Shown: piece by piece, positions 22,219 to 31,008 of the stretch
Layout: each line of letters starts with the position of its first letter
Numbering within the stretch: position 1 is the stretch's first letter
Position numbers and translations under genes: made by a program
Source of the DNA: Candidatus Bathycorpusculum acetigenes
GTDB taxonomy: Archaea > Thermoproteota > Bathyarchaeia > Bathyarchaeales > Bathycorpusculaceae
Direction: 5' to 3'
NCBI GenBank assembly: GCA_009781675.1
Contig: WQVG01000009.1
Location: 1 to 37,939 of the forward strand
DNA: 37,939 nt
The notes under the pieces: model-generated
What the model was told of the DNA's origin: nothing
The model's input: only the letters and a program-made list of their open reading frames with translations
The model's database searches: none

Positions 22219-25200
22219 GCTTCTGTTTTTCCTCCATCTTTACTTTGACATTCGAAAGTTGACATGTAAAGTTCAACTAAACCTGTGCCGATTGGTATAG
22301 ACTGCCCAACTATAACGTTTTCTGTCACGCCAGCTAAAGGATCACTTTCACCTTTAACAGCTGCTTCAACGATGTTAGGAACAGTGATTTCAAATGCGGC
22401 GCGGGCTAGCACACTGGCTTTTTTGCCACTGATACCGTGTCTGCCAATCTGCTGCACATCTCCAGTGGTAGTCATCATATCTGCGACAAGCATAACATGC
22501 CGGACGTCGACATCTAAGCCTTGATCTTCCAAGACACCCTTAGCTTCGTTAACCAATGCGTTTCTTGATGCTTCGACGCCTAATGTTTTGGCGATTTCAT
22601 GAATATTGTTGGTTGATGTACGGGATGTATCGACACCTTCGACTTCGAGCACTTTACCAAGGTTTGAACCGTCAGTACGAATAACCCATTCGCCGCTTTC
22701 TTCAGTGACTAGTACACGTTTGATATCTGGAACGCCTTTAACTTGGAAATCGGGCACTTTGGTAAGCATACGTTTGATTTGCTCAGCTTTTTTAGGCTTG
22801 ATTTCGACGGTGTTATCGGTGATTGTTACAGTGGCATTTTGGAGTTCAAGTTTTTCTTTGAGTTCGTCCATACTAATGTTGCGGTCATCCATCATCTGCT
22901 TGTTGAGTTCGATGATGATTTCTTCGCGGACAGGGTCTTCATAGATTGCGGATGCTAAGTTTTCCACTGAAGTGTATATGATGTTACGTGCGACTTCAAC
23001 TGCAGCTTCTTTGCTTTTAGCGTGGTCGCCTGTGAGGTAGATGGTCATGATTGGTGTAGAGGGGATTCGGCGGGCGTCTACGATTTCTATGAGACGCGGC
23101 AAACCTAAGGTGACGTTTTGTTCTTTGACACCGGCATAGTGGAAGGTTCTAAGGGTCATCTGTGTACCAGGTTCACCGATTGATTGCGCTGCAACAATAC
23201 CAACTGCTTCACCGGGCTCCATCAAGGCGCGTTTGTACTGTTGCGCCGTGGCGGTTACAGCTTTCTCCACACCCTTAGTGGTGAGCTTGTTCTTGGCAAA
23301 GTTTTGTTTAAGCTGGTTTAACAGAATCGGGGTAATCTGAGTTTCAACTGTTTTGAGTTGCTTCTTGATGAAATCAGCTGAAGCTGGGTCGCCTTTTTCT
23401 TCGCCGAGTTTAACCTGCTCTATTAAACGGCTAACGTTTACAGCTTTACCGTGGTCGCTCTTAGCTGGATCCACACCATCCTCTCCGTAGCGGAACTGGA
23501 TGATGTCACCTGCGCTGTCACGAACGGTACTGTCGTATTCCAGTCGGATATGTTCTAAAGCGTTAATGAGCCTGCGTTGCATGTAGCCGCTTTGCTGTGT
23601 ACGAACGGCTGTGTCAACTAGACCTTCTCGGCCACCCATAGCGTGGAAGAAGAACTCGATTGCATCTAGACCTGTTTGGTAGCTGTTGTAGACAAAACCC
23701 CTTGCTCTTGGTCGGGGGTCGTTGGGTGTAAAGTGAGGAAGGGCACGACCAGCATAACCTCTTAGGATACGTTTTCCACGAACTGACTGCTGACCAACAC
23801 AAGCAACCATTTGCCCGATGTTGAGACTGCTACCCCTTGCACCAGTACGGGTCATAACGATACCTGCATTTTCTAGGGTGAAGTCGTCGTCTGCAATCTT
23901 ACCGGATTCGTCTCGAGCAGTGGAGAGTTCATGCATGACATAGATTTCGAATGATTCCTCAAGTGTTTGACCAGGAAGACGTGGGAGGGTCCCGTTTTGG
24001 TAGTTAGCAATATGTTCGTCGATTTTTTTCTGAGTACGCTCCATGATTTTTGCCATACGATTTCGTGCGCGGGTTGAGAGGACGAGCTGCTCGTAAGTGT
24101 AGCTGAAACCTCTCAGCGATATGAAGAGTTTAAGCATGTGAGTAATATTGTTGAGGAATTCGCGTCCGGCTTGTGTACCATAGTCTTTGATGATTCGGTG
24201 GAATAAACTCTCAGACTGTTCAGAGCCGATACTACGACGGTCAATGATACCGGAGACGAGCTGCCCATTTTTGACGACAACATAGGCGTCGTATTTGCAT
24301 TCAGTCTCTTCACACTTTGTACATCCCTGGCAGATGTTAGCTTTGAGCACATAGTTGAGTGTTTTTGGTAGGAACAAACTGAAAATTTGTTTGCCTGACC
24401 AGAGAGGCTGGGGTTCGGTGATTTCTGGTTCGGGCAAGTCACCTTGGTAGTTGGTAGTAGTTAAGATGCGGTCGATTTGCCCACGGGTTAGATAGTTGCC
24501 TTTTTTTGTGAAGTAGTAAGCACTTGTGATGAAGTCACGGATGGCACCGATGATGGGTCCTCCGAATCTGGGTGAGAGAATCTGGTCTTGGACTTGCATG
24601 AGCAGAAGTGATTCGGTTCTGGCTTCCTCGCTTTGGGGAACGTGGAGGTTCATTTCGTCGCCGTCGAAGTCTGCGTTGTAGGGTGGACAGACACAGAGGT
24701 GCATTCTGAAAGTTTTGTATGGAAGAACACGGGCGTAGTGAGCCATTATAGACATGCGGTGGAGTGAGGGCTGTCGGTTAAAGATAGCTATGTCGCCGTT
24801 TTTGAGGTGCCGCTCTACGATGAAGCCCAATTCGACGGCTTCAGCTATTTTTGTGCGATCCACGACGAATTCAAGTCGAATACGTTTACCGTCAGGACGG
24901 ATGATGTAGAGCGCTCCGGGATATTGCTCGGGGCCGTTTACAACCAGTTTCTTCATTTCTTCGATATTCCAGGCGGTAACTTTTTCTGGAACACTGAGCC
25001 TCATGGCAACGTCTATTGGGACACCGACTTCATTTATGTCAAGGTTAGGGTCTGGAGAAATGACTGTACGCGCGGAGAAGTCAACACGTTTACCGGAGAG
25101 ATTGCTTCGGAAACGGCCCTCTTTACCTTTGAGACGCTGACTGAGGGTTTTTAGCGCTCTGCCGCTACGGTGACGTGCGGGCGGTATACCTGAGGCTTCG

Positions 25201-26051
25201 TTGTTGAAGTAGGTGGTAACATGGTACTGAAGCAACTCACTGAGGTCTTGGATGATTAAGGTTGGAGCGCCTGCCTCCATGTTTTCCTTCAACCGTTGGT
25301 TAATACGGATAATGTCGACGAGTTTGTGTGTTAAGTCATCTTCACTGCGTATACCTGACTCCAAAGTGATTGAGGGACGCACATACACGGGCGGAACGGG
25401 CAGAACTTGGAGAACCATCCATTCGGGACGGGCAACTTTGGGGTTGAAACCCAAGATTTCAAGGTCTTCGTCACTAATGCGTTCAAGCCTTTCCCGAATC
25501 ATGCTAGGAGTGAGGGGTTCAGACCCTAACTCGGTCTGTTCGATGAATTTAGTTGGTTTTTCGAAAGTGATTTTGTACTGTGTTGCTGCACAATAGGGGC
25601 ATTGTTTGACTTTTATGTCGGTCATGATTTCCTTGTAGACTTCGTCAGGGATAGTTCCTAGAAGTGCGTTGAAGTGCTCGATACGCTGGCGAGCTTTTTT
25701 GGATGCTTCCTCGCTTAGGAGTATGCGACCACAGGTACGACAGGTAGATTTGAGCATATCAAAGATAATTTTGGTGAATTCAATGTGTACAATGGGAACC
25801 GCAAGTTCGATATGGCCGAAGTGACCAGGACAACGGATTGCAGTGTTACCACATGTTTTGCATCGCTGTCGAGGTTCAAGGGTACCGAGCCGCCCATCCA
25901 TTAAACCGGCGGTAATGGGCGCACCATCTTCGTCATAGGTATCGGGGGTTTGAATTTCAACGACAGATTGTTTTCGGAGGTCTTTGGGCGAGATTAGACC
26001 AAATGAGATTTCATCTACTACTTTATGGATTAATTCTTCCGTTTGTGCCAT
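22215..26051 (-). CDS. rpoA: DNA-directed RNA polymerase subunit A, unsplit (A' and A'')
   Basis: This 1278-aa chain contains the whole of the eukaryotic Rpb1-like core. The N-terminal zinc-binding region has CKTCGNTAIRCPGHFGHIEL and a second CRTCG cluster. The catalytic NADFDGDEMN, with its three Mg-binding aspartates, lies near 458-467. The sequence continues through the bridge-helix region (HAMGGREGLVDTAVRTQQSG) and on to EPGEAVGIVAAQSIGEPGTQ near 943. In most archaea the last 390 residues are a separate A'' gene; here there is no break. An unsplit subunit is known in Thaumarchaeota-like and Korarchaeota-like lineages. It begins one base after the rpoB stop. Confidence 0.95.
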   Translation of the reverse strand: MAQTEELIHKVVDEISFGLISPKDLRKQSVVEIQTPDTYDEDGAPITAGLMDGRLGTLEPRQRCKTCGNTAIRCPGHFGHIELAVPIVHIEFTKIIFDMLKSTCRTCGRILLSEEASKKARQRIEHFNALLGTIPDEVYKEIMTDIKVKQCPYCAATQYKITFEKPTKFIEQTELGSEPLTPSMIRERLERISDEDLEILGFNPKVARPEWMVLQVLPVPPVYVRPSITLESGIRSEDDLTHKLVDIIRINQRLKENMEAGAPTLIIQDLSELLQYHVTTYFNNEASGIPPARHRSGRALKTLSQRLKGKEGRFRSNLSGKRVDFSARTVISPDPNLDINEVGVPIDVAMRLSVPEKVTAWNIEEMKKLVVNGPEQYPGALYIIRPDGKRIRLEFVVDRTKIAEAVELGFIVERHLKNGDIAIFNRQPSLHRMSIMAHYARVLPYKTFRMHLCVCPPYNADFDGDEMNLHVPQSEEARTESLLLMQVQDQILSPRFGGPIIGAIRDFITSAYYFTKKGNYLTRGQIDRILTTTNYQGDLPEPEITEPQPLWSGKQIFSLFLPKTLNYVLKANICQGCTKCEETECKYDAYVVVKNGQLVSGIIDRRSIGSEQSESLFHRIIKDYGTQAGREFLNNITHMLKLFISLRGFSYTYEQLVLSTRARNRMAKIMERTQKKIDEHIANYQNGTLPRLPGQTLEESFEIYVMHELSTARDESGKIADDDFTLENAGIVMTRTGARGSSLNIGQMVACVGQQSVRGKRILRGYAGRALPHFTPNDPRPRARGFVYNSYQTGLDAIEFFFHAMGGREGLVDTAVRTQQSGYMQRRLINALEHIRLEYDSTVRDSAGDIIQFRYGEDGVDPAKSDHGKAVNVSRLIEQVKLGEEKGDPASADFIKKQLKTVETQITPILLNQLKQNFAKNKLTTKGVEKAVTATAQQYKRALMEPGEAVGIVAAQSIGEPGTQMTLRTFHYAGVKEQNVTLGLPRLIEIVDARRIPSTPIMTIYLTGDHAKSKEAAVEVARNIIYTSVENLASAIYEDPVREEIIIELNKQMMDDRNISMDELKEKLELQNATVTITDNTVEIKPKKAEQIKRMLTKVPDFQVKGVPDIKRVLVTEESGEWVIRTDGSNLGKVLEVEGVDTSRTSTNNIHEIAKTLGVEASRNALVNEAKGVLEDQGLDVDVRHVMLVADMMTTTGDVQQIGRHGISGKKASVLARAAFEITVPNIVEAAVKGESDPLAGVTENVIVGQSIPIGTGLVELYMSTFECQSKDGGKTEA

Positions 26052-26052
26052 G

Positions 26053-29000
26053 TTAAGCCTTCTCCTTTAGTCTGAGTTTGGGAGTGATACATAGACTTTG
26101 AAGCTCCTGTAAAAGAAGCTTAAAAGCGTATGAAACGATTACCGGGGCAATTTTGGCCTTTTCGTCACATATCTTACAGACATAACGTCTTTGTTTCATG
26201 TCGAAGTATGCGATTTGTCCGCAGTTCTCACATATATAGAGAGTGTACTTGTCGGATTCTTCTAGTAACCTATCACGCAACAACATTGCAGCGCCATGAC
26301 CAATGAGGCAGTCGCGCTCCATTTCACCGAAACGCAGACCACCACCCCGAGCACGACCTTCAGTTGGTTGGCGTGTAAGCATCTGGACTTGACCACGGGC
26401 GCGTGCGTGTATTTTGTCAGCGACCATGTGGTGTAGTTTTTGGTAGTAGACAATACCAACGAATACGTCTGCAACAAATTTTTCGCCGCTGGTGCCGTTA
26501 TAGAAAACTTCACTACCGGTATGGCTGAATCCAAGTTTGACTAGATTTTTACGTACTTCGTCGGGACCTTCATTGCTGAAAGGTGTACCATCTCCGGGTT
26601 TACCTCTGGCGGCGGCGGCTTTGCCTGAGAGTGACTCAATGAATTGACCAAGGGTCATACGACTGGGAATAGCATGGGGATTAATGATGAGGTCAGGGAC
26701 CATTCCGTCTTCGGTGAAGGGTAGATCTTCTTGGGGAACGATTAAACCGATGACACCTTTCTGGCCATGTCGTGAGGCGAATTTATCGCCGAGTTCGGGG
26801 ATACGCTGGTCGCGAACCCGGACTTTGACAAGTTGGCTACCCTCGCCGCTTTCGGTGATAAATATGCCATCGACTATACCGGTTTCGGATGGACGCATGT
26901 CGACTGAGGTGTCACGCATGCTTGGCCCTTTGACTTCGAATTCTTTGTATTCTTCGAGGAATCTTGGTGGGCTGATTCTGCCGATTAAAACGTCACCACC
27001 GACTACCTGCGATTCGAGGCTGATGATTCCGTCGGGTTCGAGTAACCGGTAGTATTGTTCGCCTCTGTAGCCGCGGGTACCTGCTTCAGGGACAGTGAAT
27101 TTGTCTTTTAAGCCGCCTAGATACTGTCGGCATTCTGCTTCGTAGATACGATAGAAGGTGCTACGTGCAAGTCCGCGTTCGATGGATGCTTTGTTGAATA
27201 TGATGGCGTCCTCCATGTTGTAGCCTTCAAAGCTTAACACTGCGACGACACAGTTCTGGCCGGTAGGACGCTGCTTGTAGCCCATAACATCCATGTTTTC
27301 GGTCTGGACAAGCGGAACCTGAGGATAGTGCAGGATGTGACTACGGGTGTCGACACGATGGTGGAAATTTGTTCCGTAAACGCCTAATGCCTGTTTAGCC
27401 ATGGCTGCTTGGTATGAGTTTCTCGGGGACTGATTGTGTTCTGGGTATGGAATAGTTGAAGCGCAGATACCGAGGATTGTGTGGGTGGCGATTTCGACGT
27501 GGGTAATTTTGGGTTCGATTGCATCGTAGCTCAACGCGATAAATGCGTTTTCTTCTTCTTCAGCATCAAGGTATTCAACTAAACCGTTTTTGATGAGATC
27601 TTCCCATGTCCATTCACCTAAACTAATTTTTTCAAAGTGCTTGCTCTGTAGTCTAGGTTGTCCGTTTTCTACGATGATAAGCGGACGGCGAACTCTGCCT
27701 TCGTCACAGTTGGCATGGACCTCTTCGGTTTCGGTTTGTGGCTTAGAGAAATAAGTTACGTTGACTTCTGTTGAGATTTCTCCGGCACGACGTTTCTGGC
27801 GGAAACTCTCCACCATTTCGTGGGGGTTGCTACAGTAGCCGATTATGTTTCCATCCACGAAAACTTTGGCGCCTTCGATACGGAGTTCGTTGGTTGCTTC
27901 GTATGCTGGAACGGTTCCCATTTCAAAGAGTAGCTGCTTTATGCGGTCAGGATTAACACCTACAGCGATGGATGCAGATAGTGCGAGGTTCTTTACGAGT
28001 CCGCAGTTTGAGCCTTCAGGTGTCTCATTAGGGCATAATCGGCCCCAGTGGGTTGGGTGTAAGTCGCGGGCTTCGAAGTTAGGCTGGCTTCTGCTCAGCG
28101 GTGATTGAAGCCTTCTTAGGTGACTAAGGGTGGAGATGTAGTTAGTTCGATCGAGAAGCTGTGTGATACCAACTCTACCCCGGCCCCAGTTACCTGTTGC
28201 CAATGCATGCTGGAAACGTTCGGTGATAATACCGGGACGTACAGCGACTGAGACGGTTATGATTGGACCTTTAACGCCGATGCGTTCAAGCTGGTATTTG
28301 ATGTCACGGGTAAGGTTGCGGAAGGAGACACGGAAGAGGTCAGCAAGGAGTGGCCCGCCGAGTCGAAGACGCTTATTTTTGAAGTGGTCCTTGTCGTCGG
28401 GTGTACGTCTTCCGGTTTTAAGCTGAATAACGCGGTATGCCATTTCACCGAGAAATATTGCTTTTTCTTTACGGTTTTTGTCGCTTCTGCCCAAATGAGG
28501 CAGGAAGTTTTTATCGAGAGCTGTTTCGGCTTTCTGGAGACGGTATTCTTCGACTTGGCCGTGAGCAACACGGTTACCGATGAACAAGATGGCGTCCTGA
28601 GGCGTATCTACGCCTATGGCCTTCTCAAACGATGCACCGAGTTGAGTTTGGATATCGCTGTCGAGGCTAACGGCTTCGGCAATATCTTTGTCTTTTTCCA
28701 TACTAAGGGCACGCATGATAACAACGAAGGGGATTTCTGTTGGGACACCAGGCATAGTGACATAGATTGCATCATCTGACTTTAGCTTAAGTTCGATTCT
28801 TGCGCGGAATCCCACGGTTGTGGAGAAGATTTTTGCTTGATAAACAGGGCTGGTTCCTTTCTCGTCGACATCGACGATAACACGGTTAGGTGCCAAGTCC
28901 TCCATGGCAACTATGACACGCTCAGAACCGTTAACGACAAAGTACCCTCCGGGGTCGTCGGGGTCTTCACCTGCGGCTATAAGCTCTTCACGGCTAAGCT

Positions 29001-29427
29001 GGCTTAGGAAGCAAAGTTTACTCTTGAGCATAACAGGGATGTTACCGATGTAGACTAGTTCAGTGTCCTGTTCTCTGCCGTCAATAACAGGAGTCATCTC
29101 AAGCGCAATAGGCGCGGAATATGCCAAGTTTCTAAGGCGACCTTCCATTGGGTAGATTTCATGTTTTGTGCCGTCTACTTCGGTTGCATATGGACCAGTG
29201 ATGCGACTCTGGGGGTCGATTACCCAGATTTGCCCGAGTTTAACTTTATATGGATTTTCAGGCACTTCGATCGGAATTTCGCAGACTTCATCCACGACTT
29301 CTTGGAGACCATGATCAATGAATTCGTTGTAACTGTCAAGGTGCTGGCGGACTAGCCCTTTTTCTGCAAAGAAGGTTTTAAGGAGGTGATGAACATCATC
29401 TTTTTGGATTTTTTGTATAGTCGTCAA
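26053..29427 (-). CDS. rpoB: DNA-directed RNA polymerase subunit B, unsplit
   Basis: This is the 1124-aa Rpb2-like subunit in one piece, unlike the B'/B'' split of many euryarchaeal methanogens. Recognisable blocks are GGYFVVNGSERVI near the N terminus, GRLCPNETPEGSNCGLVKNL in the middle, GYNMEDAIIFN, GDKFASRHGQKGV near 880-892, and a C-terminal zinc ribbon CENCG...CKIC near 1067-1085. The start is TTG with a GGGAG ten bases upstream. A 23-codon ORF with a strong ribosome binding site ends four bases before it. The usual rpoH gene is not found upstream. Confidence 0.95.
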   Translation of the reverse strand: MTTIQKIQKDDVHHLLKTFFAEKGLVRQHLDSYNEFIDHGLQEVVDEVCEIPIEVPENPYKVKLGQIWVIDPQSRITGPYATEVDGTKHEIYPMEGRLRNLAYSAPIALEMTPVIDGREQDTELVYIGNIPVMLKSKLCFLSQLSREELIAAGEDPDDPGGYFVVNGSERVIVAMEDLAPNRVIVDVDEKGTSPVYQAKIFSTTVGFRARIELKLKSDDAIYVTMPGVPTEIPFVVIMRALSMEKDKDIAEAVSLDSDIQTQLGASFEKAIGVDTPQDAILFIGNRVAHGQVEEYRLQKAETALDKNFLPHLGRSDKNRKEKAIFLGEMAYRVIQLKTGRRTPDDKDHFKNKRLRLGGPLLADLFRVSFRNLTRDIKYQLERIGVKGPIITVSVAVRPGIITERFQHALATGNWGRGRVGITQLLDRTNYISTLSHLRRLQSPLSRSQPNFEARDLHPTHWGRLCPNETPEGSNCGLVKNLALSASIAVGVNPDRIKQLLFEMGTVPAYEATNELRIEGAKVFVDGNIIGYCSNPHEMVESFRQKRRAGEISTEVNVTYFSKPQTETEEVHANCDEGRVRRPLIIVENGQPRLQSKHFEKISLGEWTWEDLIKNGLVEYLDAEEEENAFIALSYDAIEPKITHVEIATHTILGICASTIPYPEHNQSPRNSYQAAMAKQALGVYGTNFHHRVDTRSHILHYPQVPLVQTENMDVMGYKQRPTGQNCVVAVLSFEGYNMEDAIIFNKASIERGLARSTFYRIYEAECRQYLGGLKDKFTVPEAGTRGYRGEQYYRLLEPDGIISLESQVVGGDVLIGRISPPRFLEEYKEFEVKGPSMRDTSVDMRPSETGIVDGIFITESGEGSQLVKVRVRDQRIPELGDKFASRHGQKGVIGLIVPQEDLPFTEDGMVPDLIINPHAIPSRMTLGQFIESLSGKAAAARGKPGDGTPFSNEGPDEVRKNLVKLGFSHTGSEVFYNGTSGEKFVADVFVGIVYYQKLHHMVADKIHARARGQVQMLTRQPTEGRARGGGLRFGEMERDCLIGHGAAMLLRDRLLEESDKYTLYICENCGQIAYFDMKQRRYVCKICDEKAKIAPVIVSYAFKLLLQELQSLCITPKLRLKEKA

Positions 29428-29431
29428 ATTT

Positions 29432-29503
29432 TTAATTCTCCCATAAATTTAATGTAAAACTGCAATAATTACTGTAATTTTTAGGTGATGGACTATTTTT
29501 CAT
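29432..29503 (-). CDS. Possible 23-aa leader ORF ahead of rpoB
   Basis: An ATG frame of 23 codons (MKNSPSPKNYSNYCSF...) is preceded by GGAGG nine bases upstream (29513-29517). It ends with a TAA four bases before the rpoB TTG. The peptide is hydrophilic and matches no family I know. The layout, with a good ribosome binding site and immediate coupling to a weak-start gene, suggests translational coupling or a regulatory leader. It could also be the worn-out end of a lost upstream gene. Chance is not excluded. Confidence 0.35.
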   Translation of the reverse strand: MKNSPSPKNYSNYCSFTLNLWEN

Positions 29504-29587
29504 GTTACATTTCCTCCGATGCTGGGATGTCCGGCGTCGAAAAAGGAATTCAAACTTTTCTAAGAGCACAAACACATGCTACACACC

Positions 29588-29599
29588 ATAAATATAAAT
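29588..29599 (-). promoter_or_regulatory. TATA-like box of the RNA polymerase operon
   Basis: On the minus strand, ATTTATATTTAT lies about 165 bases before the rpoB start and 85 before the possible leader ORF. It predicts a start site near 29563 and an untranslated leader of about 60 bases before the leader ORF. It is the best TATA candidate in this gap. Confidence 0.35.
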
Positions 29600-29740
29600 G
29601 TTGTTATCAGATCTATAGCAGAAAACAAGGGCTACCAAACTTTCACAAAACAACCCAAAAAACGCAAGAAAAGCTTGCCCCAACAACTACCTTATAAAAC
29701 TCTACCAAAATTCTACCACCGTTCAGCATTATTGAGAGGG

Positions 29741-30181
29741 TTATAGTTTTTGTTGTGCCCAGTTTTTGGCTTGATCCAAATCGTCTGCGTTTGGCCTGCC
29801 GCGACGGGTAAATCCAAACGTTTGCCCTAGGCAAATAAAATAATCTGCCTCAAGCCTCTGCCCTTTTGTATCAAGCAACAGCTTAACACGTTCATACGCC
29901 AGTTTATTGCTTGCACCGCCTCCGGCCCACGTCATAAAAAGCACAAACCGCACCCCCGCTTTGAACTCGGCAGTTTTGATGTAGTTCTGGAGTTCGATGT
30001 AGGGCTCACCACCTCTAATACCGGTACCCAAAAAAACCAAACGACAATCGTCAAGAGATGACGTTTGGGTACCAGAAGTTCCAGTTAACTTCACAGCTGA
30101 ACAGCCGAGATGTGTTGCTATTGCTTGAGCTACTTTTTCAGTATTGCCGCGGTGGCTTGAATAGATAACAGCTATATCCAT
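29741..30181 (-). CDS. Flavodoxin-domain protein
   Basis: This 146-aa protein has the FMN phosphate-binding loop near its N terminus (YSSHRGNTEKVAQAI, residues 7-21) and the later flavin-contacting loops GTGIRGGEPY and TWAGGGASN. The tail (CLGQTFGFTRRGRPNADDLD) is typical of small archaeal flavodoxin-like proteins. It likely carries electrons in the cytoplasm for a redox partner that cannot be named from the sequence. It stands alone, upstream of the RNA polymerase operon and on the same strand. Start ATG at 30181. Confidence 0.82.
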   Translation of the reverse strand: MDIAVIYSSHRGNTEKVAQAIATHLGCSAVKLTGTSGTQTSSLDDCRLVFLGTGIRGGEPYIELQNYIKTAEFKAGVRFVLFMTWAGGGASNKLAYERVKLLLDTKGQRLEADYFICLGQTFGFTRRGRPNADDLDQAKNWAQQKL

Positions 30182-30568
30182 GCAACAAACCCTAAGATCG
30201 GTTGGTGATTTCTACTTTCAAGCTCAGACATCTGCAGACTACTACCAAAGGTTATATGGTGCTGGACAGACATGCTAACCACAGTATAACAAAGTATGCT
30301 TTTTCTTTTGTGGTAAAAAACATGCAAAACAAAATGAATACTGATCAGAATTAGAAACAACAGCCAGTTGTAAGATCCACACGTTAGATGAAGCAGGCGT
30401 ATCATGCTCACAAAACCTATCAGTGTAGAACAAAGGAGATGCTAAAGTACAACAACACCCTACTGAGAGACACAGTTTAAATACAGATTGATACACACAT
30501 CCCAACCAGCTCTGAGTTGCGGCAAATAGTTAATAAGCCAGAATCAAACCTTTTGTACTGCATTGTAG
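30182..30568. other. Intergenic region before tRNA-Leu
   Basis: No coding sequence is supported. A GTTAATAAG stretch near 30529-30537, about 35 bases before the tRNA, may be its TATA element. Otherwise nothing is recognised. Confidence 0.4.
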
Positions 30569-30697
30569 GCTACGGTAACCAAGCCAGGTCAAAGGTGAAG
30601 GACTCAAGATCAACGTTTGGCCGGCAGGTCTGGCCTCCGCGGATGGGACATCCTTTCCCGCAGGGGTTCGCAGGTTCGAATCCTGCCCGTAGCACCA
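30569..30697 (+). tRNA. tRNA-Leu (CAA anticodon) with 41-base intron
   Basis: The acceptor stem GCTACGG/CCGTAGC, D stem ACC/GGT, T arm GCAGG-TTCGAAT-CCTGC and a class II variable arm (CCC-GCA-GGG) identify a leucine tRNA. The anticodon stem AAGGA/TCCTT only closes if 30609-30649 is removed, which gives loop CTCAAGA with anticodon CAA. The intron lies at the canonical 37/38 site. CTCA (30603-30606) pairs with TGGG (30644-30647), leaving three-base bulges AGA and ACA at both cut sites, the bulge-helix-bulge recognised by archaeal tRNA-splicing endonuclease. The 3' CCA is encoded. Confidence 0.93.
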
Positions 30698-31008
30698 ACA
30701 AAAACCCTCAAAAACGCCACGTTTACGCTTATTTTCGCTATTACGGTGATTTAAATTGGAATTAAAAATGGTTGTTTTTTGGTTCTTTTTGGTTCGAACC
30801 ATCGAATTAAAAATTCACCCACCATCCCTGTATTGGTGAGTAAAGTGTTGACGCGGACACAGCAGAAACTGGCTTTGGCGTTGAGTAATGGGCAACCTTG
30901 TTCTAAATACCACACTTAATTGGCAACGATTCGCTATCTTGGTCATAATTCCATGTGCGCCACTGGCGAGATAATTTTTTGGGAAAAGAGTTTTGGTGCT
31001 TGTTTGTT
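30698..31008. other. Intergenic region after tRNA-Leu
   Basis: No gene is supported in these 311 bases. A GGTTCGAACC palindrome (30791-30800) resembles a T-loop, but no tRNA can be folded around it. T-rich runs at 30774-30790 may end the tRNA transcript. Confidence 0.45.

Noticed and set aside
29485-29697. 70-codon plus-strand frame upstream of rpoB
   Set aside because: Low-complexity polar sequence without a ribosome site, antisense to the leader and promoter region of the RNA polymerase operon.
30517-30765. Open frame across tRNA-Leu
   Set aside because: It is produced by the tRNA gene and its intron.
30785-30805. GGTTCGAACC as a second tRNA T-loop
   Set aside because: No acceptor, D or anticodon stems can be drawn around it.
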